Assembly: GCF_943913405.1 (NCBI RefSeq)
Contig: NZ_CALTYA010000065.1
Coordinates: 1 to 10,438, forward strand
DNA length: 10,438 nucleotides
From: an uncultured Flavobacterium sp.
GTDB lineage: Bacteria > Bacteroidota > Bacteroidia > Flavobacteriales > Flavobacteriaceae
Direction: 5' to 3'
The notes under the pieces were generated by a model. That model saw only the letters and a program-made list of their open reading frames with translations. It was not told the DNA's origin and made no database searches. This document shows, piece after piece, positions 1 through 7,099 of the stretch. How positions within the stretch are numbered: position 1 is the stretch's first letter; each line of letters begins with the position of its first letter. Both the position numbers and the translations under genes were made by a program.

Positions 1-24
1 TACTACTACTACTACTACTACTAC
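1..24. repeat. (TAC)8 trinucleotide microsatellite at the window edge
   Basis: Eight uninterrupted TAC units open the window, so the true repeat may extend further left. In one plus-strand frame the array reads as poly-tyrosine and stays open to a TGA at 124-126, but the residues after it show no recognisable protein character. It is most simply an intergenic simple repeat prone to slippage. Whether it is the tail of a gene cannot be decided from this window. Confidence 0.9.
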
Positions 25-485
25 TTTAATTCTCTAATTAAGAGAATCACAAGCACCAAGTGGATGATTTGCTCCATTGCTTTAGTTTTTTATAACGTGA
101 ATACTGCCTCTAAAATTAAATTTTGAGGAATTAGCTGGTCCAGTGCAATTTCTCCATTATAAACAATGCGCTATAATCACATTGAGTGGGAAAAATTACG
201 CGGGCTTTAATTGTTTAGCCCTAGAAAAATTTTGGGTGAAAAATTATTAGCTTCATTCACATGACATATTTGCGATTCTTTAAGTCTAGCAAATACTTTC
301 GTCTTCTTATAGATGTGATGACATTCCATTTCAAGAATGGCTCTTAATTGAAGAACAAATGAAGTAAAAAATATGTGAGAAAAAAAACTTATCTTAATAT
401 TTAACAATTAGGTATTTAATAACAACTTCATTAGTCAGAACTATCTCTCCTTACTTTAGATTCTGAAAATCTAATGAAGCAATTT
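25..485. other. Gene-poor AT-rich stretch
   Basis: No convincing gene is seen here. A 66-codon minus-strand frame (207-407) is open but its translation is a low-complexity mix without motif or start signal, so it is not called. Small inverted repeats are present: GGGCT/AGCCC arms at 202-206 and 217-221, CTTCATTAG at 426-434 pairing with 471-479, and a 7-bp stem at 456-462/468-474. The last two share bases 471-474 and cannot form together. In DNA this AT-rich such short stems can arise by chance. Confidence 0.5.
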
Positions 486-498
486 TTAGAAATTGCTT
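477..498 (-). terminator. Possible hairpin terminator overlapping the end of the 486-1148 gene
   Basis: A perfect 9-bp stem (477-485 with 490-498, loop TTAG) spans the last sense codons and stop codon of the minus-strand gene. It would form in that gene's mRNA at its 3' end. There is no proper U-tract directly after it on the minus strand and the stem is AT-rich, so it is a weak candidate for an intrinsic terminator. Confidence 0.25.
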
Positions 499-1148
499 TT
501 AAGTATGTCATAAATTGCTGAAATCAACAATGGTAAAAGTATCACTGCAATGATCCACTGTACTTTCTTTCTTTTTTGCATTGGCAATTGCTTGTAATCA
601 GGTCCAGTCTGCAACTCAACTTCTGGCCAGACCGTATTGACAAATAATGAAAGACGGTAAGCTAGAATTAGTGTAACAAAGGGAAAACCTAATAAAAAGA
701 ATGGGCTAATAGATTCTAATAAATTATGCCTGCCTAGAAAATTGAAAACATACATATTGATTAATAGACACGCAATGAAAATAAGCCATCCAGAAAAGTC
801 ATTTATAAATTTAGGCTGGTCTTCTGCTGAATTTATTATTTCAATCATTCTTCCGTAAATTCCATTTACCCAAGTTGCTTCATCGCCACTTACTGCAATA
901 AAATTATCGATTTTTTCATCAATTTCTGTATGGATAGCTTGAAATTCAATTCTTTTGGAGTTATCGTTGGTGTAAAAGAGCATTCTGACCTTTCTTACAG
1001 CTTTCTTCTCAATAATTTGGGTTTCACTGAAAATTTCTGTTGATTCGCTTTCAAAAGCACTATTATCATCCGCATCTACAGAAAACATAAGGTAATAACT
1101 AGTCGACTGGTCTAAATTATCTGATTCAGTTTTTATTATGTCTGCCAA
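486..1148 (-). CDS. Uncharacterised protein with three predicted membrane segments
   Basis: I do not recognise a named family. The 220-residue product has a soluble, acidic N-terminal half (about residues 1-115) and a hydrophobic C-terminal half. Likely membrane helices lie at about 119-138, 148-170 and 197-214. Between helices 2 and 3 is a polar loop with WPEVEL and GPDYK followed by a basic patch (QKRKK, about 191-195), which by the positive-inside rule suggests this loop is cytoplasmic. No signal peptide is seen. A soluble domain followed by a small membrane domain would suit a membrane-tethered sensor or effector, but this is inference. The start is uncertain: the longest reading begins at a TTG (1146-1148) with AAGGA almost touching it. 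The frame stays open for 11 codons further upstream without an ATG, and the first ATG is residue 21. The gene stands alone, and a TATATTTG box lies about 90 bases upstream. Confidence 0.75.
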   Translation of the reverse strand: MADIIKTESDNLDQSTSYYLMFSVDADDNSAFESESTEIFSETQIIEKKAVRKVRMLFYTNDNSKRIEFQAIHTEIDEKIDNFIAVSGDEATWVNGIYGRMIEIINSAEDQPKFINDFSGWLIFIACLLINMYVFNFLGRHNLLESISPFFLLGFPFVTLILAYRLSLFVNTVWPEVELQTGPDYKQLPMQKRKKVQWIIAVILLPLLISAIYDILKSNF

Positions 1149-1583
1149 TTCCTTATTATAATTGGCGTTATTCTTTTGAGCTTAAAAGACTGTTTTTTCC
1201 TTTCTCTAATTACTGCATTCATTTCAAATGATTTAGCACAAATATATCTAAATTAATATCATTTGATTTTTCAATTTCAAATATCCCTTAAAATTAAATT
1301 CGACAAGTATAGATTATCATTGCTAAGGGAAAGTCTAAAATTAGATTTCATGCAAAATCAAACGGTTAATTATGCCTTCTTTGAATAATTAAATAAATTG
1401 GGTCGGACAGATATATCATTACCTAAAATTATTTTGAAAAATCAAAAATAGTTTCAAATATCGATATGCTTTTGAATTTGATTCCCTCGCTATCGCTAGG
1501 CGTACCGCTCATTCCCAAAAAGAAACATAACTTTCTTTAAGTTCTCCCAAAAATCACTTAAAAATAAATTCCTATTTGCTTAA
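1149..1583. other. Non-coding stretch with a GC-richer pocket at about 1485-1517
   Basis: No gene is called. Most of the stretch is very AT-rich. The pocket at about 1485-1517 contains the direct repeat CGCTA TCGCTA and is clearly GC-richer than its surroundings. Read on the minus strand it gives a short protein-like phrase (GMSGTPSDSEGIKF) in one frame and (KKVMFLFGNERYA) in an overlapping frame. Neither has a start codon or usable length. It may be a scrap of a decayed gene or a dispersed intergenic element. Confidence 0.4.
1239..1246 (-). promoter_or_regulatory. Candidate flavobacterial -7 promoter element (TATATTTG)
   Basis: On the minus strand this octamer matches the TAnnTTTG -7 consensus of Bacteroidota promoters. 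It lies about 90 bases upstream of the start of the three-TM protein gene. A TTG that might act as the -33 element is 25 bases upstream, further than the usual spacing of about 19. Chance matches are common in such AT-rich DNA, so this is tentative. Confidence 0.3.
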
Positions 1584-1922
1584 AGTGGACAGAGAACCGC
1601 TTTGAATCAAAGCAGAGGTACTAAAAATACCCGTCTAAGGACTACGATAAGGCATTGAAGCGGGCATAGTGCCAGACTGGCCACTAGAAACCAAGAGCTT
1701 TTAGATAAAAATGTACTGCAGAATAAGCTGATGGATGCCAGAGGGCAGTTGGCTGAAGATAATTCTGCTGTCTATAAAGCGCTTTACAAATACATCAGCA
1801 CGATTGCGCAAGCTGGAAAAATCATTTATGACGGCAAAGGAAAACGCGACGAATATATAATCTCAAAGCTGGTCTCTAGAATGCGATCTGATGGTGGCAA
1901 AAAGACAGACGAAACGGTTTAG
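1584..1922 (+). pseudogene. Decayed or truncated short coding remnant
   Basis: The only ATG-initiated frame is 1731-1922 (63 codons), but protein-like sequence in the same frame continues upstream to 1659 without any ATG (TRNQELLDKNVLQNKL directly precedes the methionine). A single TGA at 1656-1658 interrupts it, and beyond that the frame is open again back to 1584. An alternative frame over 1625-1666 reads KYPSKDYDKALKRA, so a frameshift near 1660-1667 is also possible. The codon choice and the composition (helix-prone, rich in Lys, Ala and Asp) look coding, unlike the flanking AT-rich DNA. A clean intrinsic terminator starts 24 bases after the stop codon. I do not recognise the family. The 63-residue form could still be a real small protein, but the reading upstream of its ATG favours a relic. 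Confidence 0.4.
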
Positions 1923-1945
1923 GCTATAGAAAAACATAAAAATAA

Positions 1946-1979
1946 AAACCTGCAACTCAAACTAGTTGCAGGTTTTTTT
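1946..1979 (+). terminator. Strong rho-independent terminator, probably bidirectional
   Basis: A perfect 12-bp stem (AAACCTGCAACT at 1946-1957 and its complement at 1964-1975) encloses a 6-base loop (CAAACT) and runs into a T-tract (1973-1979). The run of A on the left supplies a U-tract on the other strand, so it could work both ways. It follows the decayed coding remnant ending at 1922. Confidence 0.88.
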
Positions 1980-2349
1980 ATGCCTTGATACAAATTCTGA
2001 AGTTGATTTAAATATTCTTTGTAAGAAAAGGATGGAATTGAATTTCTAGATATTTCTGTAGTCCTAATTTATAAAATCGCATTATGTAAGGAAATTCAAA
2101 GTAATATTTTGTTAAAGATGACAATTTGTGATCGTGTGGTTTTATCTGTATATTTGATAAAGTCGTTGCTAATGAAATAGTTACAACGTTAAATGTTATA
2201 GTAAGGAGAAGCCCCCTCGAGATATTATGACGAACATACTCCATATACCTACCTTCCTGCAGATGAACCAGAAATCGATTCATCCCCCCTGAGCTTTTGC
2301 CCAAACTTTCCGTATCCCCAAATACATTTTAAACTTAAATTATATAATC
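1980..2349. other. Intergenic stretch upstream of the subtilase gene
   Basis: No gene is called. A 98-codon minus-strand frame (2008-2304) is open and has an internal ATG preceded by a run of G, but its translation shows no recognisable domain. The only promoter-like signal near the subtilase start is TACATTTT (2323-2330), one base off the TAnnTTTG consensus, with TTTTG at 2295-2299 lying 23 bases upstream of it. C-rich patches occur near 2214-2219 and 2284-2290. Confidence 0.4.
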
Positions 2350-5300
2350 ATGAATAATAAGATATACCTATTGCTGGTCTTTTTCTTTGGCGTTTTAGGA
2401 ATGAATGCCCAAAGCGACTATTACTATTATTATAAAGGACAAAAAATTGCCTTGACCTTAGATAAAAATTTCCTGCACATCAGTGCAACCGAACGATTTG
2501 ATCCGTCTTCTGTGGCGAATTTGCGATTGAAAGAATTCAGGCTCGAAGATGACGATGCTTCTGGCGAAAGAGAAAAAATTGCCAAATTAGAGTTTCAGCA
2601 AGAACCTTCTGACGCACTATATTTAGAAAATGTTCGCGCCTTGAAGCAGACTAGAGAAGTGAAAAGCGTGTCTTTATATTTCAAAAGACCAGATGCGCCC
2701 TCTATCGGAACCTCTAGTATTTTTTACGTAAAATTAAGAGATTCCAGAGGCTATGAACTTTTGAGAAGAACGGCTGAAGAAAAAAATGTAAAAGTAGTAG
2801 CCGAGATTCCGAATATGCCATTGTGGTATAGAGTGTCGCTGAATCCTGGAAATACTAGCAATTCTTTAGAAATCTCAAATGCTTTTTATGAAACAGGATA
2901 TTTCGCTGAAGTAGATCCTGCATTTATGTTCAACTTTAGGCCAATCTGCACTAACGACCCGAGTTTTGGAAGTTTGTGGGGCTTAAGCAACAGTGCAAAT
3001 CCTGCCATAGATATTAATGCCTGCCAGGCTTGGACGATTACACAAGGAATTGGCTCAAAAGTAGCCATCATGGATCAGGGTATCTACAAGCCGCACGGTG
3101 ATCTGTCAAGCAATATTTCTACGTTAAGTTATGATGCGCAAACGGGCACAGTGCCAAGCGTATTTGTTTCAGGAAATAATCATGGAACACACGTTGCTGG
3201 AACAGTAGGGGCGGTAAAAGACAACAATCTGCAAGTAGTGGGAGTTGCTCCTCAATCAAAATTAATTTCTGTAAGCCATACGCTTTATATAAATCCTAAT
3301 TTCTCAGCGCAGCTTGCTTCCGGAATCAGCTGGGCAGCAACAAATGGAGCAGATGTGATAAACAATTCTTGGGGAGACCAAGGCGGTGCGCTTTATGGAC
3401 AAATTTATAGCACAATTCTTGAAAATGCGATAACTACTGCCATGACTACAGGACGTGGCGGCAAAGGAACTTTGGTTGTTTTTGCGGCGGGTAATTTCGG
3501 CTACAGTACTCCTTTGATGGATTATCCTGGGAATTTTCATGATGATATTGTGACTGTGGGTTCTATTACCGCAGCCGGTGCGCGTTCTAATTTCTCAGGA
3601 TATGGAACAAAACTTGATGTCGTGGCTCCCGGAAGCAACATTTTATCTACACTTCCTAATAATACAACTGGTCCTTTGAGCGGTACGTCAATGGCAAGTC
3701 CCCACGTTAGCGGATTGGTAGCCTTGATTCTTTCTGTAAATCCTTGCCTGACAGGAAAACAAGTAAGAGATATCATTGAAAGCACTTCTCAAAAAATTCC
3801 TGGATATACGTATTCTACAACTGCTGGAAGGCCAAACGGCACTTGGAATGATCAGTTGGGCTATGGCTTGATTGATGCTTATGCGGCAGTTTTGATGGCA
3901 CAGCAGATGTATGCAGCTTCTTTAGATTTATATGTAAAAGATACGCCTGCTGATATCGGTACGCAGCCTAATAATATCTCGCCTTATATGTGGGCGAGTG
4001 AGGATATCTGGGTAAGAAATTATGCAGATAATGGTTTGGTGCATCAAAACCCAGATTACAGTCCGACCAATCCAAATTACATCTATGTAAGAGTAAGAAA
4101 TAAAAGCTGTGTGGCGTCTTTAGGAACAGAAAAATTAAAAGTGTATTGGGCAAAAGCAGGCACATCATTATCATGGCCGCTGAACTGGAACGGTACGCTT
4201 TTCCAAAGTGGCGTCTTGATGGGCGCGCCTACGGGAACTTTAAATATTCCTGTTTTGCAGCCAGGGCAAGAAGTTATTCTTCAGTTTGCATGGAATGTCC
4301 CAAATCCGAGCAATTACTTTCCAATAAATTCAGATCCATGGCATTTCTGTTTGTTAGCTAGAGTGGAAGCGAGTAATGATCCGATGGCTATTTCAGAAAC
4401 AACCGACCTGAACATGAATGTCAAAAACAACAATAACATTGCATGGAAAAATGTAACTGTTGTCGATGTTCTTGCCAATGGAAGCGTGGGCGGTGTTGTT
4501 GGTGTTGGAAATCCGACAAGAGTACCTAAAAAATATACTCTAGAATTCGTAGCCGATGTGCCGCAGGGCGGAAGACCGATCTTTGAACAAGCAGAAGTAG
4601 CTGTAAAATTAGACGAAAGGCTTTTGCGCGCTTGGCGAGCAGGTGGCGGAAACGCTAGGGGATTTGAAAATACAGGTGAAGAGAACCGAAAAATTGTCAG
4701 AGGCAATAATGCGACACTGAATAATATTTATTTTGAGCCAAATGAACTCGGAACGCTGAACCTGACCTTCAATTTCTTGACGACGACAGTAACAGACCAA
4801 ACCGATTTCGTATTTAATATTGTTCAAAAAGATGCAGAAACGGGTGCCGTAGTAGGAGGTGAAACTTACATGATCACCAAAGGTAAAAAACGTGCCAGAT
4901 TAGTTACCGCCGATGCTGGAAGCGATGTAAGGGCTGATAAAAATGAAGTGGTAACTTTAAGTGCTGCCCAAATTAATGAAGCAGCGATTTATAATTGGTA
5001 TGACGCTTCAGGAAAATTAGTGTATCAAGGAAAAGACCTGACGGTTTCTGTTGACGTGGCTAAAAAATACAAGCTTGAAGTCATTGCATTAGCAGATGGT
5101 TTTAAAGATTATGCAGAAGTTAAGGTGAACTTGAATCCAAGTTCTTTAGCTATCATGGCGCCAAATCCTACTAAAAATAATGTCACTATCGGATATAAGC
5201 TAAACGGCGCAAGCTCGGCTTATTTGATGATTGTTGGAAGTTATGGAGCCAAAGCTTCTTCAAATAATTATATCTTAGACATGAATAGTACTGAAACTAC

Positions 5301-5394
5301 AATCAATGTGGCCAATTATCCGCAAGGTTTGTACACAGTAGCTCTTGTGTGTAACGGTAAAATTGTGGATACAAAAACGTTAGTTAAAAAATAA
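2350..5394 (+). CDS. Secreted subtilisin-like serine protease (S8) with T9SS type A sorting domain
   Basis: The 1014-residue product starts with a Sec signal peptide (residues 1-20, likely cut before QSDYYYYYKG). A pro-region or N-terminal extension runs to about residue 205. The S8 catalytic domain spans about 215-515, with the triad Asp242 (IMDQG), His278 (NNHGTHVAG) and Ser447 (SGTSMASPH), and the oxyanion Asn382 (FAAGNFG). All key residues are present, so it should be active. Next come a region with a CARDB-like look (about 523-690), further beta-rich sequence (about 700-850) and an Ig/PKD-like module (about 852-928). The C-terminus (about 934-1014, beginning MAPNPTKNNVTI and ending GLYTVALVCNGKIVDTKTLVKK) has the pattern of a type A T9SS sorting domain. 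The protein should therefore cross the outer membrane through the Por system and be released or anchored at the cell surface. It probably degrades proteins for nutrition or interaction; the substrate is unknown. The gene stands alone and is followed by a terminator. Confidence 0.95.
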   Translation: MNNKIYLLLVFFFGVLGMNAQSDYYYYYKGQKIALTLDKNFLHISATERFDPSSVANLRLKEFRLEDDDASGEREKIAKLEFQQEPSDALYLENVRALKQTREVKSVSLYFKRPDAPSIGTSSIFYVKLRDSRGYELLRRTAEEKNVKVVAEIPNMPLWYRVSLNPGNTSNSLEISNAFYETGYFAEVDPAFMFNFRPICTNDPSFGSLWGLSNSANPAIDINACQAWTITQGIGSKVAIMDQGIYKPHGDLSSNISTLSYDAQTGTVPSVFVSGNNHGTHVAGTVGAVKDNNLQVVGVAPQSKLISVSHTLYINPNFSAQLASGISWAATNGADVINNSWGDQGGALYGQIYSTILENAITTAMTTGRGGKGTLVVFAAGNFGYSTPLMDYPGNFHDDIVTVGSITAAGARSNFSGYGTKLDVVAPGSNILSTLPNNTTGPLSGTSMASPHVSGLVALILSVNPCLTGKQVRDIIESTSQKIPGYTYSTTAGRPNGTWNDQLGYGLIDAYAAVLMAQQMYAASLDLYVKDTPADIGTQPNNISPYMWASEDIWVRNYADNGLVHQNPDYSPTNPNYIYVRVRNKSCVASLGTEKLKVYWAKAGTSLSWPLNWNGTLFQSGVLMGAPTGTLNIPVLQPGQEVILQFAWNVPNPSNYFPINSDPWHFCLLARVEASNDPMAISETTDLNMNVKNNNNIAWKNVTVVDVLANGSVGGVVGVGNPTRVPKKYTLEFVADVPQGGRPIFEQAEVAVKLDERLLRAWRAGGGNARGFENTGEENRKIVRGNNATLNNIYFEPNELGTLNLTFNFLTTTVTDQTDFVFNIVQKDAETGAVVGGETYMITKGKKRARLVTADAGSDVRADKNEVVTLSAAQINEAAIYNWYDASGKLVYQGKDLTVSVDVAKKYKLEVIALADGFKDYAEVKVNLNPSSLAIMAPNPTKNNVTIGYKLNGASSAYLMIVGSYGAKASSNNYILDMNSTETTINVANYPQGLYTVALVCNGKIVDTKTLVKK

Positions 5395-5430
5395 ATGTTT
5401 TAAAAGTATCAAAGCAATATGCTAAAAAAG

Positions 5431-5461
5431 AATCCTCAGACTATACGTTTGAGGATTTTTT
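5431..5461 (+). terminator. Rho-independent terminator of the subtilase gene
   Basis: The stem AATCCTCA (5431-5438) pairs with TGAGGATT (5450-5457), extended by one G-T and one A-T pair around the loop CTATACG, and leads into six Ts (5456-5461). It lies 36 bases after the subtilase stop codon. Confidence 0.88.
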
Positions 5462-5628
5462 ATTTGCAAGAAGATAATGCGGTGACTTTCAGATGCTAAT
5501 TAATTGATAAAAAGTTATTTATGCAGCACCTAAATTTGTTTTAATTCTGAATTACTTTTAATTATTTGCGAAATCGTTCAAAAGGGCAAAAAAATGCTCA
5601 ATTTAAAGGCTTTATAAACTAAATTACT

Positions 5629-5636
5629 TAAATTTG
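5629..5636 (+). promoter_or_regulatory. Candidate -7 promoter element for kmo (TAAATTTG)
   Basis: This is an exact match to the flavobacterial TAnnTTTG -7 element, 25 bases before the kmo ATG, implying a short leader of about 20 bases. No good TTG/TTTG -33 element is seen at the normal distance. Its position between the subtilase terminator and kmo makes it the best promoter candidate for kmo. Confidence 0.45.
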
Positions 5637-5661
5637 GAATACTTTAATTACACCTTTTTTA

Positions 5662-7008
5662 ATGCAAAATCCTTTAAATATTGCTGTGGTCGGCTCCGGA
5701 CTCGTGGGCTCGCTGTTGGCAATATACCTTAAGAAAGCAGGACATACCGTTCACGTTTACGATAGAAGCCCTGACATCAGAAAGATCCAGTTTTCTGGGC
5801 GATCTATTAATTTGGTCATGTCAAACCGAGGCTGGAAGGCATTGGAAGATATCGGCCTTGACGGTGAAATCAGAAAGATCGGAATTCCCGTAGAAAAAAG
5901 GGCAATCCATACCCAAGACAGAGGACTTGCATATCAAAATTATGGCAAAGATGGTGAAGCAATTTTCTCTCTTTCTAGAGGTTTGCTGAACAGAAAAATG
6001 ATTGACCTGGCGGAAGAAGCGGGCGTAGAATTTTTCTTTGACCATAAAGTTTGGGATGTTACCTTGCCGGAAGCTTCCCTGCATATCGGCGAAACCGAAA
6101 GAGGTGAGTGGGAAGAAGTAAAATATGACAAGGTTTTTGGCGCAGACGGTGCTTTTTCAAGAGTAAGGCACAGAATGCAGCGCCAAAGCATGTTCAATTA
6201 TTCACAAGAATTTTTACGCATCGGTTATAAGGAATTGAATATTCCGGCTAACGCGGATGGCTCGCATAAATTAGACAAGCATTCACTGCACATTTGGCCA
6301 AGAGGCGAATATATGCTGATGGGATTGCCAAATCTAGACGGAAGTTTTACCTGCACGCTTTTCATGCCGCACGAAGGCGAAAATTCTTTTGCAGATTTAA
6401 AAGATAAGGAAACACTGGTCGCTTTTTTTGCAGAACATTTTCCTGATACCAAAGAAGTGATTCCTAATCTGGTGGAAGATTTCTTCAAGAATCCAACGAG
6501 CTATTTGGTCACAATGAAATGTTTTCCATGGACGTTTGAAGATAAAGTTGCCTTGATCGGAGACGCTTGCCATGCCATTGTTCCTTTTTATGGACATGGA
6601 ATGAATGCGGGTTTTGAAGATATCACGGTTTTGCACAATCTCATAGAAAAATACGGCGACGACTGGACGACAATTTTTTCAGAATATGAAAACAGCAGAA
6701 AGCCGAACACTGACGCCATCGCTGAATTATCCTATAGAAATTTCATGGAGATGAGCTCTAAAACAGCTGACGAAAAATTCTTGCTTCAAAAGAAAATTGA
6801 GAAATGGTTTTCAGAAAAACATCCTGATAAATGGCTTCCTTTGTATAGTCGCGTAACTTTTAGCTTAGATCCTTATTCAGAAGCTTTGGAAGTAGGCGAT
6901 TTCCAAAATAAAATTATGGAAGAAATTGTTGCCCTAGATAATATTGAAGAAAACTGGGAAAGTGATGAGGTGGAGGAGAAGATTTTGAAGTTGCTGAGGG
7001 AGAAATAG
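5662..7008 (+). CDS. kmo: Kynurenine 3-monooxygenase (FAD-dependent)
   Basis: This enzyme hydroxylates L-kynurenine to 3-hydroxykynurenine using NADPH and O2, a step in tryptophan breakdown and in de novo NAD synthesis through quinolinate. The 448-residue length fits the family. The Rossmann FAD motif is at the N-terminus (VVGSGLVGS, G11/G13/G16). The class A flavin hydroxylase DG motif is at 162-163 (FGADGAFSR) and the GD motif at 300-301 (ALIGDACHA). The signature loop reads PFYGHGMNAGFED (308-320), where KMO enzymes usually have PF(F/Y/H)GQGMN. Substrate-site candidates include Arg80, the tyrosines in AYQNY (91 and 94) and the YSR of LYSRVTFS (395-397). The ATG is preceded by an A/T-rich leader without Shine-Dalgarno, normal for this phylum. 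No other kynurenine-pathway gene is in the window. Many eukaryotic KMOs carry a C-terminal membrane anchor; here the C-terminus is charged (EVEEKILKLLREK), so the protein is probably soluble. Confidence 0.95.
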   Translation: MQNPLNIAVVGSGLVGSLLAIYLKKAGHTVHVYDRSPDIRKIQFSGRSINLVMSNRGWKALEDIGLDGEIRKIGIPVEKRAIHTQDRGLAYQNYGKDGEAIFSLSRGLLNRKMIDLAEEAGVEFFFDHKVWDVTLPEASLHIGETERGEWEEVKYDKVFGADGAFSRVRHRMQRQSMFNYSQEFLRIGYKELNIPANADGSHKLDKHSLHIWPRGEYMLMGLPNLDGSFTCTLFMPHEGENSFADLKDKETLVAFFAEHFPDTKEVIPNLVEDFFKNPTSYLVTMKCFPWTFEDKVALIGDACHAIVPFYGHGMNAGFEDITVLHNLIEKYGDDWTTIFSEYENSRKPNTDAIAELSYRNFMEMSSKTADEKFLLQKKIEKWFSEKHPDKWLPLYSRVTFSLDPYSEALEVGDFQNKIMEEIVALDNIEENWESDEVEEKILKLLREK

Positions 7009-7094
7009 GCACTGAGGCACTAAGGAAATTATAAAAAATAAAAAAGGCACTGAGGTTTATTCTTAGTGCCTTTTCTGCTTAGCGCCTCAGTGCC
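7008..7094. repeat. Nested palindromic repeat filling the kmo-ndh gap
   Basis: The whole space between the two convergent stop codons is built from copies of the 9-mer GGCACT(G/A)AG. Three are direct (7008-7016, 7016-7024, 7046-7054) and three are inverted, of which one has a single change (7062-7070, 7078-7086, 7086-7094). The outer arms 7008-7024 and 7078-7094 pair at 16 of 17 positions and enclose the inner hairpin at 7042-7074. The repeat begins on the last base of the kmo stop codon and ends 5 bases short of the ndh stop codon. The design resembles a dispersed intergenic repeat that serves as a double terminator. Confidence 0.85.
7042..7074. terminator. Bidirectional terminator between kmo and ndh
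   Basis: A 13-bp stem (7042-7054 with 7062-7074, one G-T wobble on the plus-strand transcript, loop GTTTATT) is flanked by an A-run on the left and TTTT on the right. It can therefore act as an intrinsic terminator for both converging genes. On the ndh transcript the wobble becomes an A-C mismatch, so termination may be slightly weaker in that direction. Confidence 0.8.
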
Positions 7095-7099
7095 TTTCT

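Noticed and set aside
202..221. GGGCT/AGCCC hairpin as a terminator
   Set aside because: Only 5 bp with a 10-base loop, and no U-tract on either strand.
207..407. 66-codon minus-strand open frame
   Set aside because: No recognisable motif, no start signal, AT-rich low-complexity translation; not distinguishable from chance.
1098..1107. ACTAGTCGAC, overlapping SpeI and SalI sites resembling a cloning polylinker
   Set aside because: It sits inside the coding frame of the three-TM protein (Ser-Thr-Ser region) with no other vector sequence nearby; a chance pair of sites.
2008..2304. 98-codon minus-strand open frame with a G-run before an internal ATG
   Set aside because: The translation has no domain or clear membrane pattern, and it lies in the upstream region of the subtilase gene. 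It could be a relic, but nothing supports it.
3968..4827. Long antisense frames inside the subtilase gene (68, 130 and 72 codons)
   Set aside because: Shadows of the strongly supported subtilase frame; translations lack coherent motifs.
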